Below, in pieces: positions 1-11,432 of a DNA stretch of 64,000 nucleotides (position 1 is its first letter; each line of letters starts with the position of its first letter). The notes under the pieces were generated by a model that saw only the letters and a program-made list of their open reading frames with translations, had not been told where the DNA came from and ran no database searches. Location: NCBI GenBank assembly GCA_037501455.1, contig CM074864.1, forward strand, positions 20,640,001 to 20,704,000, written 5' to 3'. The stretch is from Lantana camara (taxonomy: Eukaryota > Streptophyta > Magnoliopsida > Lamiales > Verbenaceae). Both the position numbers and the translations under genes were made by a program.

Positions 1-446
1 TGTGGCCGGAATAGTGCTTTACGGCTAAAGCACTGTTCGCCTGCTCTTGTAGAGATGCCTGATAGCGTACTTGGTGTGGCCGTAATTAATGCGGCAAACA
101 GTGGGTGGTACCAGCATTTAATGTGCTTGGACTGTAGCGTGTGGGTCGGCCAGTAGCCTGGCTTGAGGGACCGTGGTCGAGGACCTTTCTGGGTCGAGCC
201 TCACCCACCGTGGCGAGTACAGTTGTATTTCCTCATAACGAGCCAAGTGTTGGGTCGACGTGGGAGTGGTAACTAGGTCGAGTGCAAATGTTGACCTATC
301 CCTGGTCTCCCAATGCGGTAGGGACACGTGGTGCCTAGTTAAAGCTTCCGATTTTCCCCTTATCAATCTGTTTTTATATATCAGTTTTATAAAATCTGTT
401 TTATATATTCTATTTTATAAAATCTATTTTATATAATTAGTTTTAT
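1..446. other. Non-coding sequence before the hAT remnant
   Basis: No convincing gene. Roughly the first 360 bases are of balanced composition and carry a small perfect hairpin near 13-34 (arms AGTGCTTTA and TAAAGCACT). Bases 370-446 are a short AT-rich direct repeat built on ttttataaaatct. The only open frame (minus strand, 118-366) has no recognisable domain. Confidence 0.5.
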
Positions 447-1275
447 TTGTCTTCCAAGTATACCGCCCACATCTTGAATCTCATAGTGCAAGATGGCCTT
501 AACGAGATTAATGATGTTATTTCAATCATTCGCGAAAGTATCTCTGGGAGTGATTATCCAACTTCGAACTTATTCTTGAATGAAGTGTTGTTGGTGAAAA
601 GTGTGTTGGATAAAGGGGTGTACGATGAAGATTAATTTGTAAGGGCTATGGTTGGAAAAATGAAGACAAAGTTTGATAAGTATTGGGGTGAAAACAAATA
701 TTTTGATGGCTATTGGTGTTATTATGGATCCTAGGTGCAAATTAAAAAATTTAGAAGTTTTTTTCCCATAATTTTATCCCGAGTAGGAGGCTCAAGAAAG
801 GTGTGCAGAAATCAAAAGAAACTTAACCAAACTCTACTCGGATTATTGTGAGGTGGAAAATGCTAGGAAGTCGAAACTTTTGGAATCTAAAAGAAAGCAC
901 GACTCAATTGAAGTAAGTGGGGGGAGTAGTGGAACATCTTCTAGTTTGTTTGGTTGATGGAGTCTATTCAATGCCGTGGTTCGGACTAGCGAGACGATTA
1001 CCCCAACGAAGAGTGAGTTGGAGGTTTATCTTAAAGAGAGATGCCATAAGTACGATCCAAGTTTTGCTCCAAGTGCATTTGATGCATTTGCGTGGTGGCA
1101 CCAAAACTCATACAAATTCCCTATGTTATCCATAATGGCTAAGGATATTCTATCCATTCTGGTTACAACTGTGGAATCCGAGGCTACATTTAGCGCTGGT
1201 AGCCGGGTGATTGATAAATGTCGTGCCCGATTAAAGCCAAAGACTGTGGAGATGTTGCTATGTGGTGGAGATTAG
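447..1275 (+). pseudogene. hAT transposase pseudogene (RICESLEEPER/DAYSLEEPER type)
   Basis: Three pieces in shifting frames match a plant BED-type hAT transposase. The first, from about 450, contains AHILNLIVQDGLNEI followed by an IRES motif, the usual start of the catalytic core. The second, around 705-770, reads MAIGVIMDPRCKLK, the DUF4413-like region, and is followed by a stop. The third (976-1275) holds the C-terminal dimerisation domain, with AFAWWHQNSYKFPMLSIMAK and the signature VTTVESEATFSAGSRVIDK. Frameshifts and stops separate the pieces and no BED zinc finger is seen, so no functional transposase can be made. An intact hAT transposase would bind the element ends in the nucleus and cut and paste them. 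Confidence 0.85.
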
Positions 1276-1981
1276 TTGAGAGAACGTTAATGTGTCAAGA
1301 CCAAAGTTGAAATAAGTAGTTTCTTATCAAAATTTCTTATTTGTAATTCAATGTTAGTATGTGACTAATGATCTGTACAAATTTTTAGGAGGAACGAGGG
1401 CCAATATTAATCAAGTTACCGGACATTTGAAGTATGATAAATAACAAGTGATTCTCATGAGGTATTTTTACAAATTGAAACTTTACAAATTAAAAGTTGT
1501 TGTTTTTCTCTAATTTTTAAACTTTAACATGGTTCTTGGACACACATGCTGGTTGATGAAAGCTTTTCAAGTTGTATGGACTATGGAGCCTTTCCAAATT
1601 CAGCATATTCTTCAAGTTGTATGGAATATGGAGCTTTTCAAGTTGATTAATGTTATGGGAGTTGTTTTTAAAATTTAATGTTCTATGATTATGGCTACTG
1701 TAATATTGTTGTTTGACGTTTTATGGTTGAAATTCTGGACTACTAAAATTGAGAAATTCTATAAACGTTTATGTTTTTATTTTGGGCTATTAAAATTCTA
1801 CAAATACACATTTAGATTCCAAAAAACGAAAAAAGGAAAAAAGTATCCTGGCTCGTGAGCTGCTTGAGCCATGACCGAGCCATTTTTTGGGGCTCGTCGG
1901 CTCGCAAGTCGAGCCCGAGCCCGAGCCCGAACCAGCCAAAAAAACCTAGGCTCAACTCGATTCGGCTTGATTACATCCCTA
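447..1981 (+). mobile_element. hAT transposon, 3' part (left end not seen)
   Basis: The block holds a decayed hAT transposase followed by an AT-rich 3' region and a GAGC/GCTC-rich subterminal stretch (about 1850-1960). It ends near 1981 in ttacatcccta. Read on the minus strand this is the TAGGGATGTAATCAAGCC type of terminus typical of plant hAT (Ac-like) elements. No matching left terminus is visible, so the 8-bp target duplication cannot be checked. The element is either 5'-truncated or its left end is decayed. Confidence 0.7.
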
Positions 1982-2498
1982 GCCCAAGTTTGGCACTCCG
2001 ACGCTCAAGTCAGTATTAGGTTCTTAGTGAGATAAATAAATGCAATAAGTGCGAAATAAATGCTCTTAAATGCTTACCAACAACTGTTCATGGGAGGAGT
2101 ATTTATAGTCTTGGCAAATTAACACGGTAGTGCATGTACCACGATGTTAGTATGCATTATTCTCGTATATTTGTGAGTTTATGGCTTTGTTTAATTGATA
2201 TAAATTGTTGTCGTGATGTATTTTCGTTTTTTTAGTGCAGCTGCGTCATTTTCTGATTTAATGGAGTTTTTGGGTCTGAAATTGAAGATTGTTGATTGAT
2301 TTTGTGACCAAGAGTAGCTAAGAGTCAAGATGCTGATGCGTTGGGGATATTGATTTAATTTGGAAGCAAGAGGACACTTTATTGTCCACAGTTGAGGAAT
2401 TAGATTAATTTGATAAAGTAGGCCTCTGGAGTGGACCGTGCATTGTCCTTAAAATTAAATAAAAGAAAGCCCTTTTTTTGTGTAATACTTGAGGGTCC
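1982..2498. other. Non-coding sequence between hAT and copia elements
   Basis: No gene seen. The phrase ggcactccgacgctcaagtc at 1991-2010 resembles LTR sequence of Tat/Ogre-type gypsy elements. This stretch may be one piece of an older element that continues at 6997-7028 and 14034 after the younger insertions. That is an inference from context only. Confidence 0.3.
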
Positions 2499-4388
2499 TA
2501 TTAGGAATAGTGCCCTAGAAAGCCGATTGTATATCCGCTTTGTGCTTTTCCTTATTGTAATCACAGACAATCTTTGAATGAAATAACGAATTAAGGCAAC
2601 ACTTCTTTATATGCTCTTGTTTGGTATGCGTTTACTTTAGCTGTGCATGTATGAGAACTCCCCTAATCCTGATGACTTTAGGACTCTACCATTTAGGTGA
2701 AATGGTTCATGAAATGAGCCTATATCACATAAGTCATGATTAGTAAAATACTCCAAGCCGTTGAGTCCTACAGACAGTGGGAGTGTCAACCTGACTCCTT
2801 TAAGGCTTGCTCATGGGATCACGCCCTTAAGAAGGACCACCTTGTTTCATGTAGGTGCAAAGTGTATAGTTGCTATGTGTGTGATACATGAGGGTGCTTA
2901 CTTTAATAAGTAAGTTCACTGAGGTGCCCTGTATGAGAAGATTCCTAAATGGGAAAGGAAGTTTCTATTTCAGGAAATGGAAACTTCCAGATTAGGAAAT
3001 ATCTCACGAGTCATTGATATGATTAATTGATCCTTAGACTTGAGGTTCCATGTCACTTTATGAGTTAACTCTGTAGACTTAGGTATAAGCTTTAAAGGGT
3101 GTCGCCTTAGACAACCGATTCAAGGCTTATGCTGGGGCTGCACAAGTGATTCATGAAAGTGAATGAGAATCAAGAAAGGACCTACACTTGCATTTGCAAG
3201 GTGATCTCTTATTGAGTAAGTCATTCATATGCCATATGGAGTCCTTGGCCAAGGCAATAGATCAAGACAACAAGAAAAGGGTTTCTTGGATTGAGATCAA
3301 ATGGATATGAAATGCACTTTCCTTTAAGACCGGATTATTAGGGTTCTGATTATTCCCTTACCCTAGATCTTGGTTGAGAGATAATAAGTAGGAGGATTGT
3401 ATCTCACATAAATCAATGACTTAAAGGTTCTATCGAATCCGAGCATTCCAATTCAGCTAGGGGTTAAACACCTGTTGTTAGACTATGGCCGTTTAATCTG
3501 TGGACTGATTAATTAATTAGTGAATTAATTAATTAGGGTCACTGCTAATTGAATTGAGAACCTAGAGGGTCACACACAACAACTTGGTTACATGACTTGA
3601 GGCTTTAAAATGATTAAACGAGTTAATCAAGCCAAGAGGGTTCCACACGTGTGGGTCGCGTGAGTGACACGTGTCATTGTGACACGTGTCTCACACGTGA
3701 ATATATATATATATTGTATATATATATTAAATAATTAAAAGTGTTAATTATTTAATAGACTTTGGATTAATTTTGAATTAAAAAGAAAATCTTATTTTGG
3801 AGAAAAATGATCTAATTAATTAATTAGATAAATAAGTTATTTATTTATTTAATAAATAAAGTATAATAATATCCAAAAGGGTTTGGATATTTTAGCTCTC
3901 TTAAAAGTTGATTTGAATTTGAATTCAAAGTCAAAGTTGGAATTACTTGATGATCAAGTAATTAGAGAGAGGGACCAAATCCTTGCCCCATAAGGACTAG
4001 GTTCGGCGTCCCTCTCCCTATCTTATATATTGATTGATTTCTTTTGGTTCATGTGTTGAACACCATCCTTTCTCCAAGATAAAATAAACTCTAGGTTAAG
4101 CCTAAACACTAACTAGAGAACTAGCATCCTTACTAGTTAGATTGTAGTCAAGTTGGTGGACTATCTCTAGAGAGCTTCAAGTTAGAAGTTTGAAGATTCG
4201 AGCTTTACCAAGGAGAGGGGATCAAGCCGCGAGAAGAGCGTTCTTGGGTGGCTTGAAACGCTTCAAGAAAGATTATTGAAAAGTAAGTTTCTAATCTCTA
4301 CAAATTTGGTTACACAATTGCGAGCCTAAGATCCTTTTGTTGGAAAAATTTTAAATTTCCACTGCTTTTCTGATTCCGTTTTCCAACA
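2499..4388 (+). repeat. 5' LTR of copia-type element (1.89 kb)
   Basis: Related copies start TGTTAGGAATAGTGCCCT; here the second base is changed (TATTAGG). It ends CCGTTTTCCAACA. The central part (3640-3705) holds four CACGTG G-box palindromes just before a run of TATATA (about 3701-3730), a plausible promoter block. Confidence 0.85.
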
Positions 4389-6440
4389 AGTGGTATCAGA
4401 GCCACCTCGTTAATCATGTTTCTGATTCGTCTCAATTATTCTGAATTTGGTAGAAATTCTTAGGCTTAAATGCGAATTAGGTATTCATGAGTTCTTTTAG
4501 AAAGCCTGAATTACGAAACTGTAATTTTTCTTGAATTTCTGAAACTGTTTTCTGAAATTGCATTTTTGAAAACCGTTTTAATTCAAATACATTTAAATCG
4601 TGTTTTTAGATTTTGTATTGTTGTTGGTTTTTGAACTAAAAGTACAAAACACGAAATCGCGTTACGAAAACACGAGCCTGGACGTGCTAAGGCGTAGCAC
4701 GCCCAGTCCCGCGCGCCCGCCCGCCCAGCAGTCCCGCAACCGCACGGGACTGCCCGCCGCTGCCACCCGCCAGCGCCTAGGTGCGCCCGCACATCCCTCC
4801 CGCAACCGCGCGGGAACCTGCCGGCCTCGTCCGCCCGTCCCCGCCCAGCTGCTGCGCGCAGCGCTAGCGTGCGCGTCCATGCGCGTAATACTGCGTGACT
4901 GCCGGGCTTGGTCTCGGGCGGGCATACAGTCCGTTCCGGGTCCTTCGTTTCGCGATCTTGATTTTTGTGTTTAGTCCAATCCAATCCCGATTTAATTTTT
5001 CCTGAAAATTTTATTTTATTAAATTTGAATTATTTTTGAAATAATTGTTTAAATTGGGATTTTGAAAATTTAAGTGATTTAAATTTTGGAAAAATTAAAA
5101 AATTTATTTTATGAAAATATTGAAAGAATAAAATTATTAATTTTCAGAAATTAATTGGAATTTTATTGGTTTATAGTTATTCGGGTTTTATTAAAAAGGC
5201 TCTTGAACAAGAATTGCATCTAAGTCGTGTTTTAAGCTATTAGAGCTTAAAGCGAGAATTTTAATTTATTGGTTAAATTTAAATTCTTGCAAAAGCACGT
5301 GAGGTGATCATGGGTACTAGTCTATGTATGCTTTACGTTTATGCACATGGATGGTTTACATTTGGGGTTGGAGCCCTAAAGTTGCGTTTTTTCAATTGAG
5401 GTTGGAGCCTCACTTACGTGCGTACTGTTATGTGATTTATTATGTGGCTTTCCATATTACAATTTTTTAGGCCGGGGTATGCCCCGTGTAATTATCTAAA
5501 GCCAATATGAAGATTGAGCCTTATTACTTTATGTCTTTTTCTTTTTAATTTGAGAGTAGAGATAGGTGGTGAGGTTTTATTTTCATTTTAGAGACAATGC
5601 ACCCATGGAGTAAGATGGACCATATTCAAGTAACAAGCAGGCCATAAGTGAAGACCCCTCAAAATGTTAGGGAGGGGAATCTCAATTGAAAATGTAATAG
5701 AGATAGGGCTCGTATTTTGTTACCGCTTTCCCTTATATGATATAAACTGTTTATGTGGCATGTATATTAGAATAGTGATAGTGGAGTGGCTCCCACTTAT
5801 CACGCATAAGATAGGATAGACCCATGATCATCTCATGTTAGTATCCTGCTAGGACATGTTATCTATTTATGTGCTTGTTTGAAATGCATTTAAGTGTACT
5901 TGCATTAATCAAGACTAATGAAATTGGATAACATATATGTTGGTGAGGTCGAACCGGACAACTCTCCGGTTGATTCGAAAAATCCCATTAAATATTAAGC
6001 TAATTTCGAACAAATAGGTGTTTAATTCGAGATGCAAATTTCGAATTAAATTCCTAGCATTCCATCAATAGGTTTTAAGTTTAGTAAGTGAAGCTAGTTA
6101 TTGTCCGCGAGTCGTCGGATAGCTAGTGGAGCTTATTAGTTCTTAGTTACCTAATTGATCATTTTAAATGATCAATATTTCTTGATCAATTTTGGCAAGG
6201 GCGATGTCCGCGAGTCGTGGGTCGTTCGAACTAAGTTTTGATCATGATCTTATGATTGATGGGTCTAGCTTAAAGCCTAAGTAAATATGGATGTCGCACG
6301 AGTCGTGGGTCTATATTGAAAGATAGGTGGTGCAAAAACAATTACTAAGAGTTCTAAAGGTGTTAGAATTTGTAAGTTGTACCTACCTAGGGTTTTACTT
6401 AGAATGTCCGCGAGTCATGGGTTCGAAGTAAAATGCTTAG
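4389..6440 (+). other. Non-coding interior of copia-type element
   Basis: After the primer site comes a strikingly GC-rich block (about 4675-4935, many CCCGC/GCGCG runs) set in AT-rich sequence. Frames open on both strands there because stop codons are rare in GC-rich DNA, and no domain is recognisable. Between 6100 and 6420 the phrase tgtccgcgagtcgtgggt recurs four times with changes (6106, 6205, 6289, 6403) at spacings of roughly 85-115 bases. No gag or pol signature is present. Confidence 0.65.
4391..4406 (+). promoter_or_regulatory. Primer binding site (tRNA-iMet type)
   Basis: TGGTATCAGAGCCACC lies two bases after the LTR end. It is the standard site where initiator-methionine tRNA primes minus-strand DNA synthesis in plant LTR elements. 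It identifies the LTR end and the plus orientation. Confidence 0.9.
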
Positions 6441-6996
6441 GATAAATAAGTTATTTATTTATTTAATAAATAAAGTATAATAATATCCAAAAGGGTTTGG
6501 ATATTTTAACTCTCTTAAAAGTTGATTTGAATTTGAATTCAAAGTCAAAGTTGGAATTACTTGATGATCAAGTAATTACAGAGAGGGACCAAATCCTTGC
6601 CCCATAAGGACTAGGTTCGGCGTCCCTCTCCCTCTCTTATATATTGATTGATTTCTTTTGGTTCATGTGTTGAACACCATCCTTTCTCCAAGATAAAATA
6701 AACCCTAGGTTAAACCTAAACACTAACTAGAGAACTAGCATCCTTACTAGTTAGATTGTAGTCAAGTTGGTGGACTATCTCTAGAGAGCTTCAAGTTAGA
6801 AGTTTGAAGATTCGAGCTTTACCAAGGAGAGGGGATCAAGCCGCGAGAAGAGCGTTCTTGGGTGGCTTGAAACGCAAAGATTATCGAAAAGTAAGTTTCT
6901 AATCTCTATGAATTTGGATACACGATTGCGAGCCTAAGATCCTTTTATTGGAAAATTTTTAAATTTCCGCTGCTTTTCTGATTCCGTTTTCCAACA
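6441..6996 (+). repeat. 3' LTR of the copia-type element, truncated at its left
   Basis: Matches 3826-4388 almost base for base, ending in the same CCGTTTTCCAACA. The first about 1.33 kb of the LTR is absent. Confidence 0.85.
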
Positions 6997-8465
6997 GGCC
7001 CAACTTATGGAGAGATTTAGACAGCAAGTGTAGCACCCGTACACGTGGAGATGCCACACCCCCGCACTATAGGTCAATCCATATACGAAACGGGTAATCC
7101 GTACATGAACAAACCTATAGCGAACGGGTGACAATCCAAATAAAAGAACACGCTAGCTAGGTGGGACTAGACCCTCAAATGAAAATAAATCCAATATATG
7201 AAACTCATAAGCGGAAGCATAATAATATCGTATCATCATATCAATACATTATCATCTTCCAAATAACATTCACATATAAGTGCTCAAAACTACTAACATG
7301 ATACTCTGAAATGCTAATACATGGAAAGAAACGCTATGCTAGACTCGGCTGGATAAAAGACACGACCCGACTGCCGCCTAGCACGCCACGAACAAAACCT
7401 GAAAGGTGGAGGCGTCAGTCTGTGAAGACCGAGTGAGGGGCATAAATATATATAAACACAAGTAATATGCAAGTTATAATCACGGCTAAAGTTTTGTAAC
7501 TAAAATAATATAGGTGCAAGAATAACGTAGAACTCGCCCGAGATTACAACTATCAAGTTTAACACGATAATCACGTTTATTATAACCATCAGTAGCCCTG
7601 GCGAGGGGCGTACACGATCTCCACCCACCTCGACAGTGAACAAGGATTACTCTTTCATTTAATTAAGTTATCATACAGGTCATTATAGTGCACCCGATCA
7701 ATAACATGAAATCCATCCTTCACCATTGGTGGTGGGTTTGCAAGGCTCGAACCACCCACGATAACACGACGTACGTCGGGAGCATGAATCCCATGTACGG
7801 GACTCCTTCCTCCACAAACCTCCTGGTGGATTCAGGGGGCATCCCCACGGTGTGTGAGTTACCCGTCAGCCCTATGCTTTCCAAGTTGGCTCAAACACTC
7901 ACTCTCGGGCCCATAATGCACGATACACGATAATTCGCCCAAACACGATCACGGTTCAATCACGATAACACGATACACGGCTTGCTTGTCATGAACACGA
8001 TTAGTTTTCAAGAAACACGATTTACTTTCAAAGAACACGACTTGTAACACGATACATGGGTAATTGTTAAATCCTTTGTTCTTGGGACACGACTATAAAG
8101 ATATATATATATATGTAATTTGGCCGAAATCCACGTAAAGGTTATATGGTTCTAGATAATTAATAACTAAACCTCACCTTTACCAACAGAATGCAAGTCG
8201 AGACACGGCCTACGGCCCATGCTCCACGTCACGAGAAGATGATCTGTCCAAAGGATACATGTATACATGAGACTTGACTCTAAATGGACTAAATATGATG
8301 AATGGCGAAAATGTAACGAGATGACGAGCAATGAACAATGCGGCATGAAAATATCTTATTTTGACATGTATTCAATCATATAATAGCAATTCGGGATCAA
8401 AGAATGCCTTGCATCAACATGTTAAAAATCGGATTTTATGCAGAAAGTTTTGTTCTGTCAGACAT

Positions 8466-8692
8466 GTGGGAACGGCCGTTCCGGCTTCCCTTTGAAAATG
8501 GGAAGGGCCATTCCCGTGGCCCTTTAAAACGCGCCAACGTTTTTGATTTTGAAAACACGCTGAGGCTGGGAACGGCCCTTCTGGCACGCAAGCCAAAATG
8601 GGAACGGCCGTTCCCAGGTTCGCCAGCCCACTTTGAATTAAAAGAGTGGGAACGACCGTTCCCATAATGCCTTGAGGCAGGAATGGCCGTTC
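8466..8692. repeat. Cluster of GGGAACGGCCGTTCCC palindromes in the LTR
   Basis: About six full or slightly changed copies of a GGAACGGCCGTTCC palindrome lie within 230 bases. They sit 0.94-1.17 kb from the LTR's own start. The same cluster is in the partner LTR at about 12870-13062. LTRs of related copies in this window carry different palindromes at the same relative position. Confidence 0.85.
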
Positions 8693-9064
8693 CCAGTTTC
8701 TGCAACTGAAAATAGAGCAGAAACAGGGGATGGCTACGGGAAGCATTAACAAGGCAACAAACCTCACGTTTGATCACTAAAAGGGCATGAATTTCTGGTA
8801 ATATTCAAGCATATATGTTCAAGATATGATAATATATCACTTAAACCCATAAACCATGAAAAATCATCAAGATTTCCAAGTTTTATGTTCATGCTTCTTT
8901 GGATCACTCAATCTCAAATTTTCCAATAATTCAACCAAGATAAAATCATATAATCATGCTTCAATCAGTCAATAACTCACTTATGCAATAATTCTCAAAC
9001 CCTAACTAATCCATATTTAATCAAGATTCATCAACCATGCTTACCAACCTTGAAATGAAAGAAA

Positions 9065-9126
9065 TGAAGAAGAAGAAGAAGAAGAAGAAGAAGAAGAAGA
9101 AGAAGAAGAAGAAGAAGAAGAAGAAG
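9065..9126. repeat. GAA/TTC microsatellite in LTR
   Basis: About 20 GAA units in a row. The partner LTR has a longer run (about 13447-13522), so the tract has changed length since insertion. Read on the minus strand it gives a meaningless poly-phenylalanine frame. Confidence 0.95.
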
Positions 9127-9632
9127 GTGATTGAGTTCCCAAATCTTGAAATATTTCTTAAAATTCTTGGATGAAAATGATGAAATCTCCTCTCCCTTTC
9201 TTGGCTTATGGTTCGGTTATGAAAGGGAAGCAAATGATCGATGAATTTGGTTGAAAATGAACAAGGAAGCTTATGGAAGAGATATAAGGTGATTCATCAA
9301 TTTTGAAATATGTGAAATGCTTAAATTGCAATTTAGTCCCTCAAGAGTTGAAGTCATGCAATCAAGTATGTAGGGTTTTGAAATACAATCAATTAAGTCC
9401 TTGAAAAGTTATACAATTAAGTCCCCAAAGTTAAGAAAATAATCAAGTAGGGGCAATTCAGGTAATTAAAGCATTCCCGGTAATTGTTTCATATAATAAA
9501 TATTTTTCTATGACTTGCAATAATTTTCCAATGATATGATTCTATATATTTCCATGAAAATGTACTAAAATTTTAATTTATAAAATTATAATGAAACGTA
9601 AGAAATTAATTAATAAAAATTGAGGCGTTACA

Positions 9633-9660
9633 ATTCTCCCCCCCTTTAAAAGGACCTGGT
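9633..9660 (-). promoter_or_regulatory. Polypurine tract next to the 3' LTR
   Basis: On the minus strand the bases just before the LTR read aaaggggggggagaat. This is the purine run that primes plus-strand synthesis. It fixes the element's orientation. The related copies at 46233 and 52028 also have a G-rich tract here. Confidence 0.8.
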
Positions 9661-9689
9661 CCTCAGGTCCACTGTCGAGTTTCAATGAT

Positions 9690-9815
9690 GCACAAGCCAT
9701 AAGAGAACCCCGTCTCTTAAACAAGAAATGAGAAAACCCCGTTTCTGGGCAAGGGATGAGAGAGCCCCATCTCTCAGCACGTAATGAGAGAACCCCGTCT
9801 CTCGGACATACACCA
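9690..9815 (-). repeat. Degenerate gagacggggttctctcat repeats before the polypurine tract
   Basis: Four to five variants of a roughly 24-base unit (sense gagagacggggttctctcat) lie between gag and the polypurine tract. Each unit can fold on itself (GAGAG with CTCTC). The same array, with other unit numbers, is at 46055-46195 and 51794-51985. Confidence 0.75.
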
Positions 9816-9980
9816 AGTAGCAATCCAAAACAATGATAGAAATATTTATCACATAAGAAGCAAGTATAGTCACGCCAAGCACATTAATTTATCCTTCACA
9901 TCAAAGCACATTGTTGCTAGCAAAAGTTATATTAATAATAAGTTCATGATGCTCGTGATATGCATGTTTGAAGGTACTGT

Positions 9981-11052
9981 TCACCGTTGTTCTTGCCTGT
10001 TAGATGATCTCTGACCCTCGGTGGACAGCTCCTTCCGTTTCGGACACGTATCTATTTGTTGCTCAGAACTTCCACAACGGAAACATAATTGCAAGCGCTT
10101 TCTACATCCATCATAGGTATGTGTGTCCCATCCACAATAAGTGCAGAGTGGCTTCCCTGACCGTGATGGCAATGTAACAGATACCTTCTCTGAAGCTGAC
10201 TTATCAATTTGGGACTTTTTCTTTTTGGTCCTTTCCTGGGAGAGTGAGATTGAAGCAGCATTGTACCTTTTCATTGTATTGGAATCCTGTCCTGATCCCG
10301 AGACTGGATCCGGTTCAAAGCGAGGAATAGAACTCCTTGCATTGTCCAAATCCTCGACCTTTAATGCTTTGGTAGTAGCCTTGGCCCAGGTACTGGTGTT
10401 AGTAGCATCCTGGATATCCGGCCTAAGTCCCTACACGAATTGTACCGCCTTGTGAAAGTCATCATTCGCTATATTGGGAGCATAGCGAGACAATCTCTCG
10501 AACTCTGCAATGTACTCGCCCACAGATCTCCCTTCTTGCTTCAACTCAGTAAAGTCCCTTAACCTATGAGTGCGGGAAGCTGGTGGAATGAACTTATTTC
10601 TGAATTCCCGATTGAAGACTTCCCAAGTAATAGCTTCCCCGGCAGCCTCTAATACAATCTGAGTACTCTCCCACCATGAATAAGCCTCGCCCTGGATCAG
10701 GATAAGAGTGCAGCGAGCTTTTTCCTGAGTATCACACGGGATAAGCTGCCAAATTCTTTCTACTTCCTTTAGCCACATCTCTGCCTGGATATCATCGCCC
10801 CTATAAAACTTGGGAGGTTGTTGATTCTGAAATTCTCGTAGTATAGCGGAGATAGGGTTCTCCTGTGGGGCTAATGGCGCAGGTGGTGCTGGAGGAACCC
10901 GTTCTTGAAGTCTCTGATCGACTAACCCCGACCACTGCATTCATGAAATCTTGTGGCTGAGCAGAAAGGGGTGAAGGAGCGCGGGAAGAATGATCGTGGT
11001 GATGTCTCCTATGTCCAGGAGAACGATCACGGCTAGATCTATCTCGAGGCAT
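9981..11052 (-). pseudogene. gag: Retrotransposon gag, gypsy type, with frameshift and stop
   Basis: Gag forms the virus-like particle that packages element RNA. The start at 11052 follows acaggATGCC, shared with the copies at 45092 and 50831. The basic, Arg-rich N terminus (MPRDRSSRDRSPGHRRHHH) leads to a frameshift near 10930. The gag core then follows, with PKFYRGDDIQAEMWLKEVER, CDTQEKARC and GEAYSWWES, the pattern of plant Ty3/gypsy Gag. A TAG stop follows VQFV at about 10431. The last part has two zinc knuckles: CTYCGWDTHTYDGC fits CX2CX4HX4C, while the second (CFRCGSSEQQIDTC) has Gln in place of His. Length would be about 355 residues. No protease follows, so the element is gag-only. 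Confidence 0.85.
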
Positions 11053-11407
11053 CCTGTAACTGAAACACTAGATATGCATGTTGGATCAAGGAATGCTAAT
11101 GAACATAATTGTGATCAAGGTCATAAGATACAAATGAAATACCTAGTTTACATACTTCATAAAGTTCAACTAGGTCCAAGCAATTCCATAGAGGATGCAA
11201 GTATAACACATAATTCAAATAATTCAAGATCAATTAATTAATGATTAATAGCAGAAATCAATCCAAGGCACAAGTTATCAAGTAATTTAATTGATTCAAG
11301 TAAGTTCGAGTAGCTCCAAGTAAGATGCAAGATTCACAAATTACCAATTAATCCTATGCCGTTCGACCTAGACTTGACACGACACGACACGAGAACCTCG
11401 ATTTTGC

Positions 11408-11424
11408 AACCGGGCTCTGATACC
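11408..11424 (-). promoter_or_regulatory. Primer binding site (tRNA-iMet type), minus strand
   Basis: On the minus strand TGGTATCAGAGCCCGG stands just inside the right LTR. It gives the element its minus orientation and matches the sites at 43193 and 48933. Confidence 0.9.
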
Positions 11425-11432
11425 ACTTAAGA

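Larger units (their letters stand above)
2499..6996 (+). mobile_element. Non-autonomous copia-type LTR element, internally deleted
   Basis: Bounded by a 1.89-kb 5' LTR (2499-4388) and a 3' LTR reduced to its last 556 bases (6441-6996). A tRNA-iMet-type primer site follows the 5' LTR directly. The flanks ggtcc (2494-2498) and ggccc (6997-7001) look like a 5-bp target duplication with one change. The roughly 2-kb interior has no gag or pol frame. The right junction at about 6440 joins leader sequence directly to the middle of the 3' LTR, so gag-pol and the first two thirds of that LTR were deleted in one event. Three more copies of this LTR occur at 19134, 22682-24319 and 26673-26991; the last two are halves of one solo LTR. 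Confidence 0.8.
7029..9632 (-). repeat. 3' LTR (element sense) of the gag-only gypsy element
   Basis: On the plus strand it begins TGTAGCACCC and ends GGCGTTACA, so in element sense it starts TGTAACGCC and ends GGGTGCTACA. It contains the AACGGCCGTT palindrome cluster (8466-8692) and a GAA repeat (about 9065-9126). Confidence 0.88.

Noticed and set aside
4391..4406. tRNA gene at the TGGTATCAGAGC sites
   Set aside because: Only the 3' complement of initiator tRNA is present, as expected for a primer binding site. No cloverleaf surrounds it.
4583..4984. Overlapping 133-, 124- and 87-codon frames on both strands
   Set aside because: They are open only because the block is GC-rich. No domain, inside a retroelement leader.
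8404..8777. Frames reading through the AACGGCCGTT cluster (WERPFP repeats)
   Set aside because: Produced by repeated palindromes. They exist on both strands and lie in an LTR.
9021..9233. Minus-strand frame rich in phenylalanine (also at 13381-13629)
   Set aside because: It is the translation of the GAA/TTC microsatellite in the LTRs.
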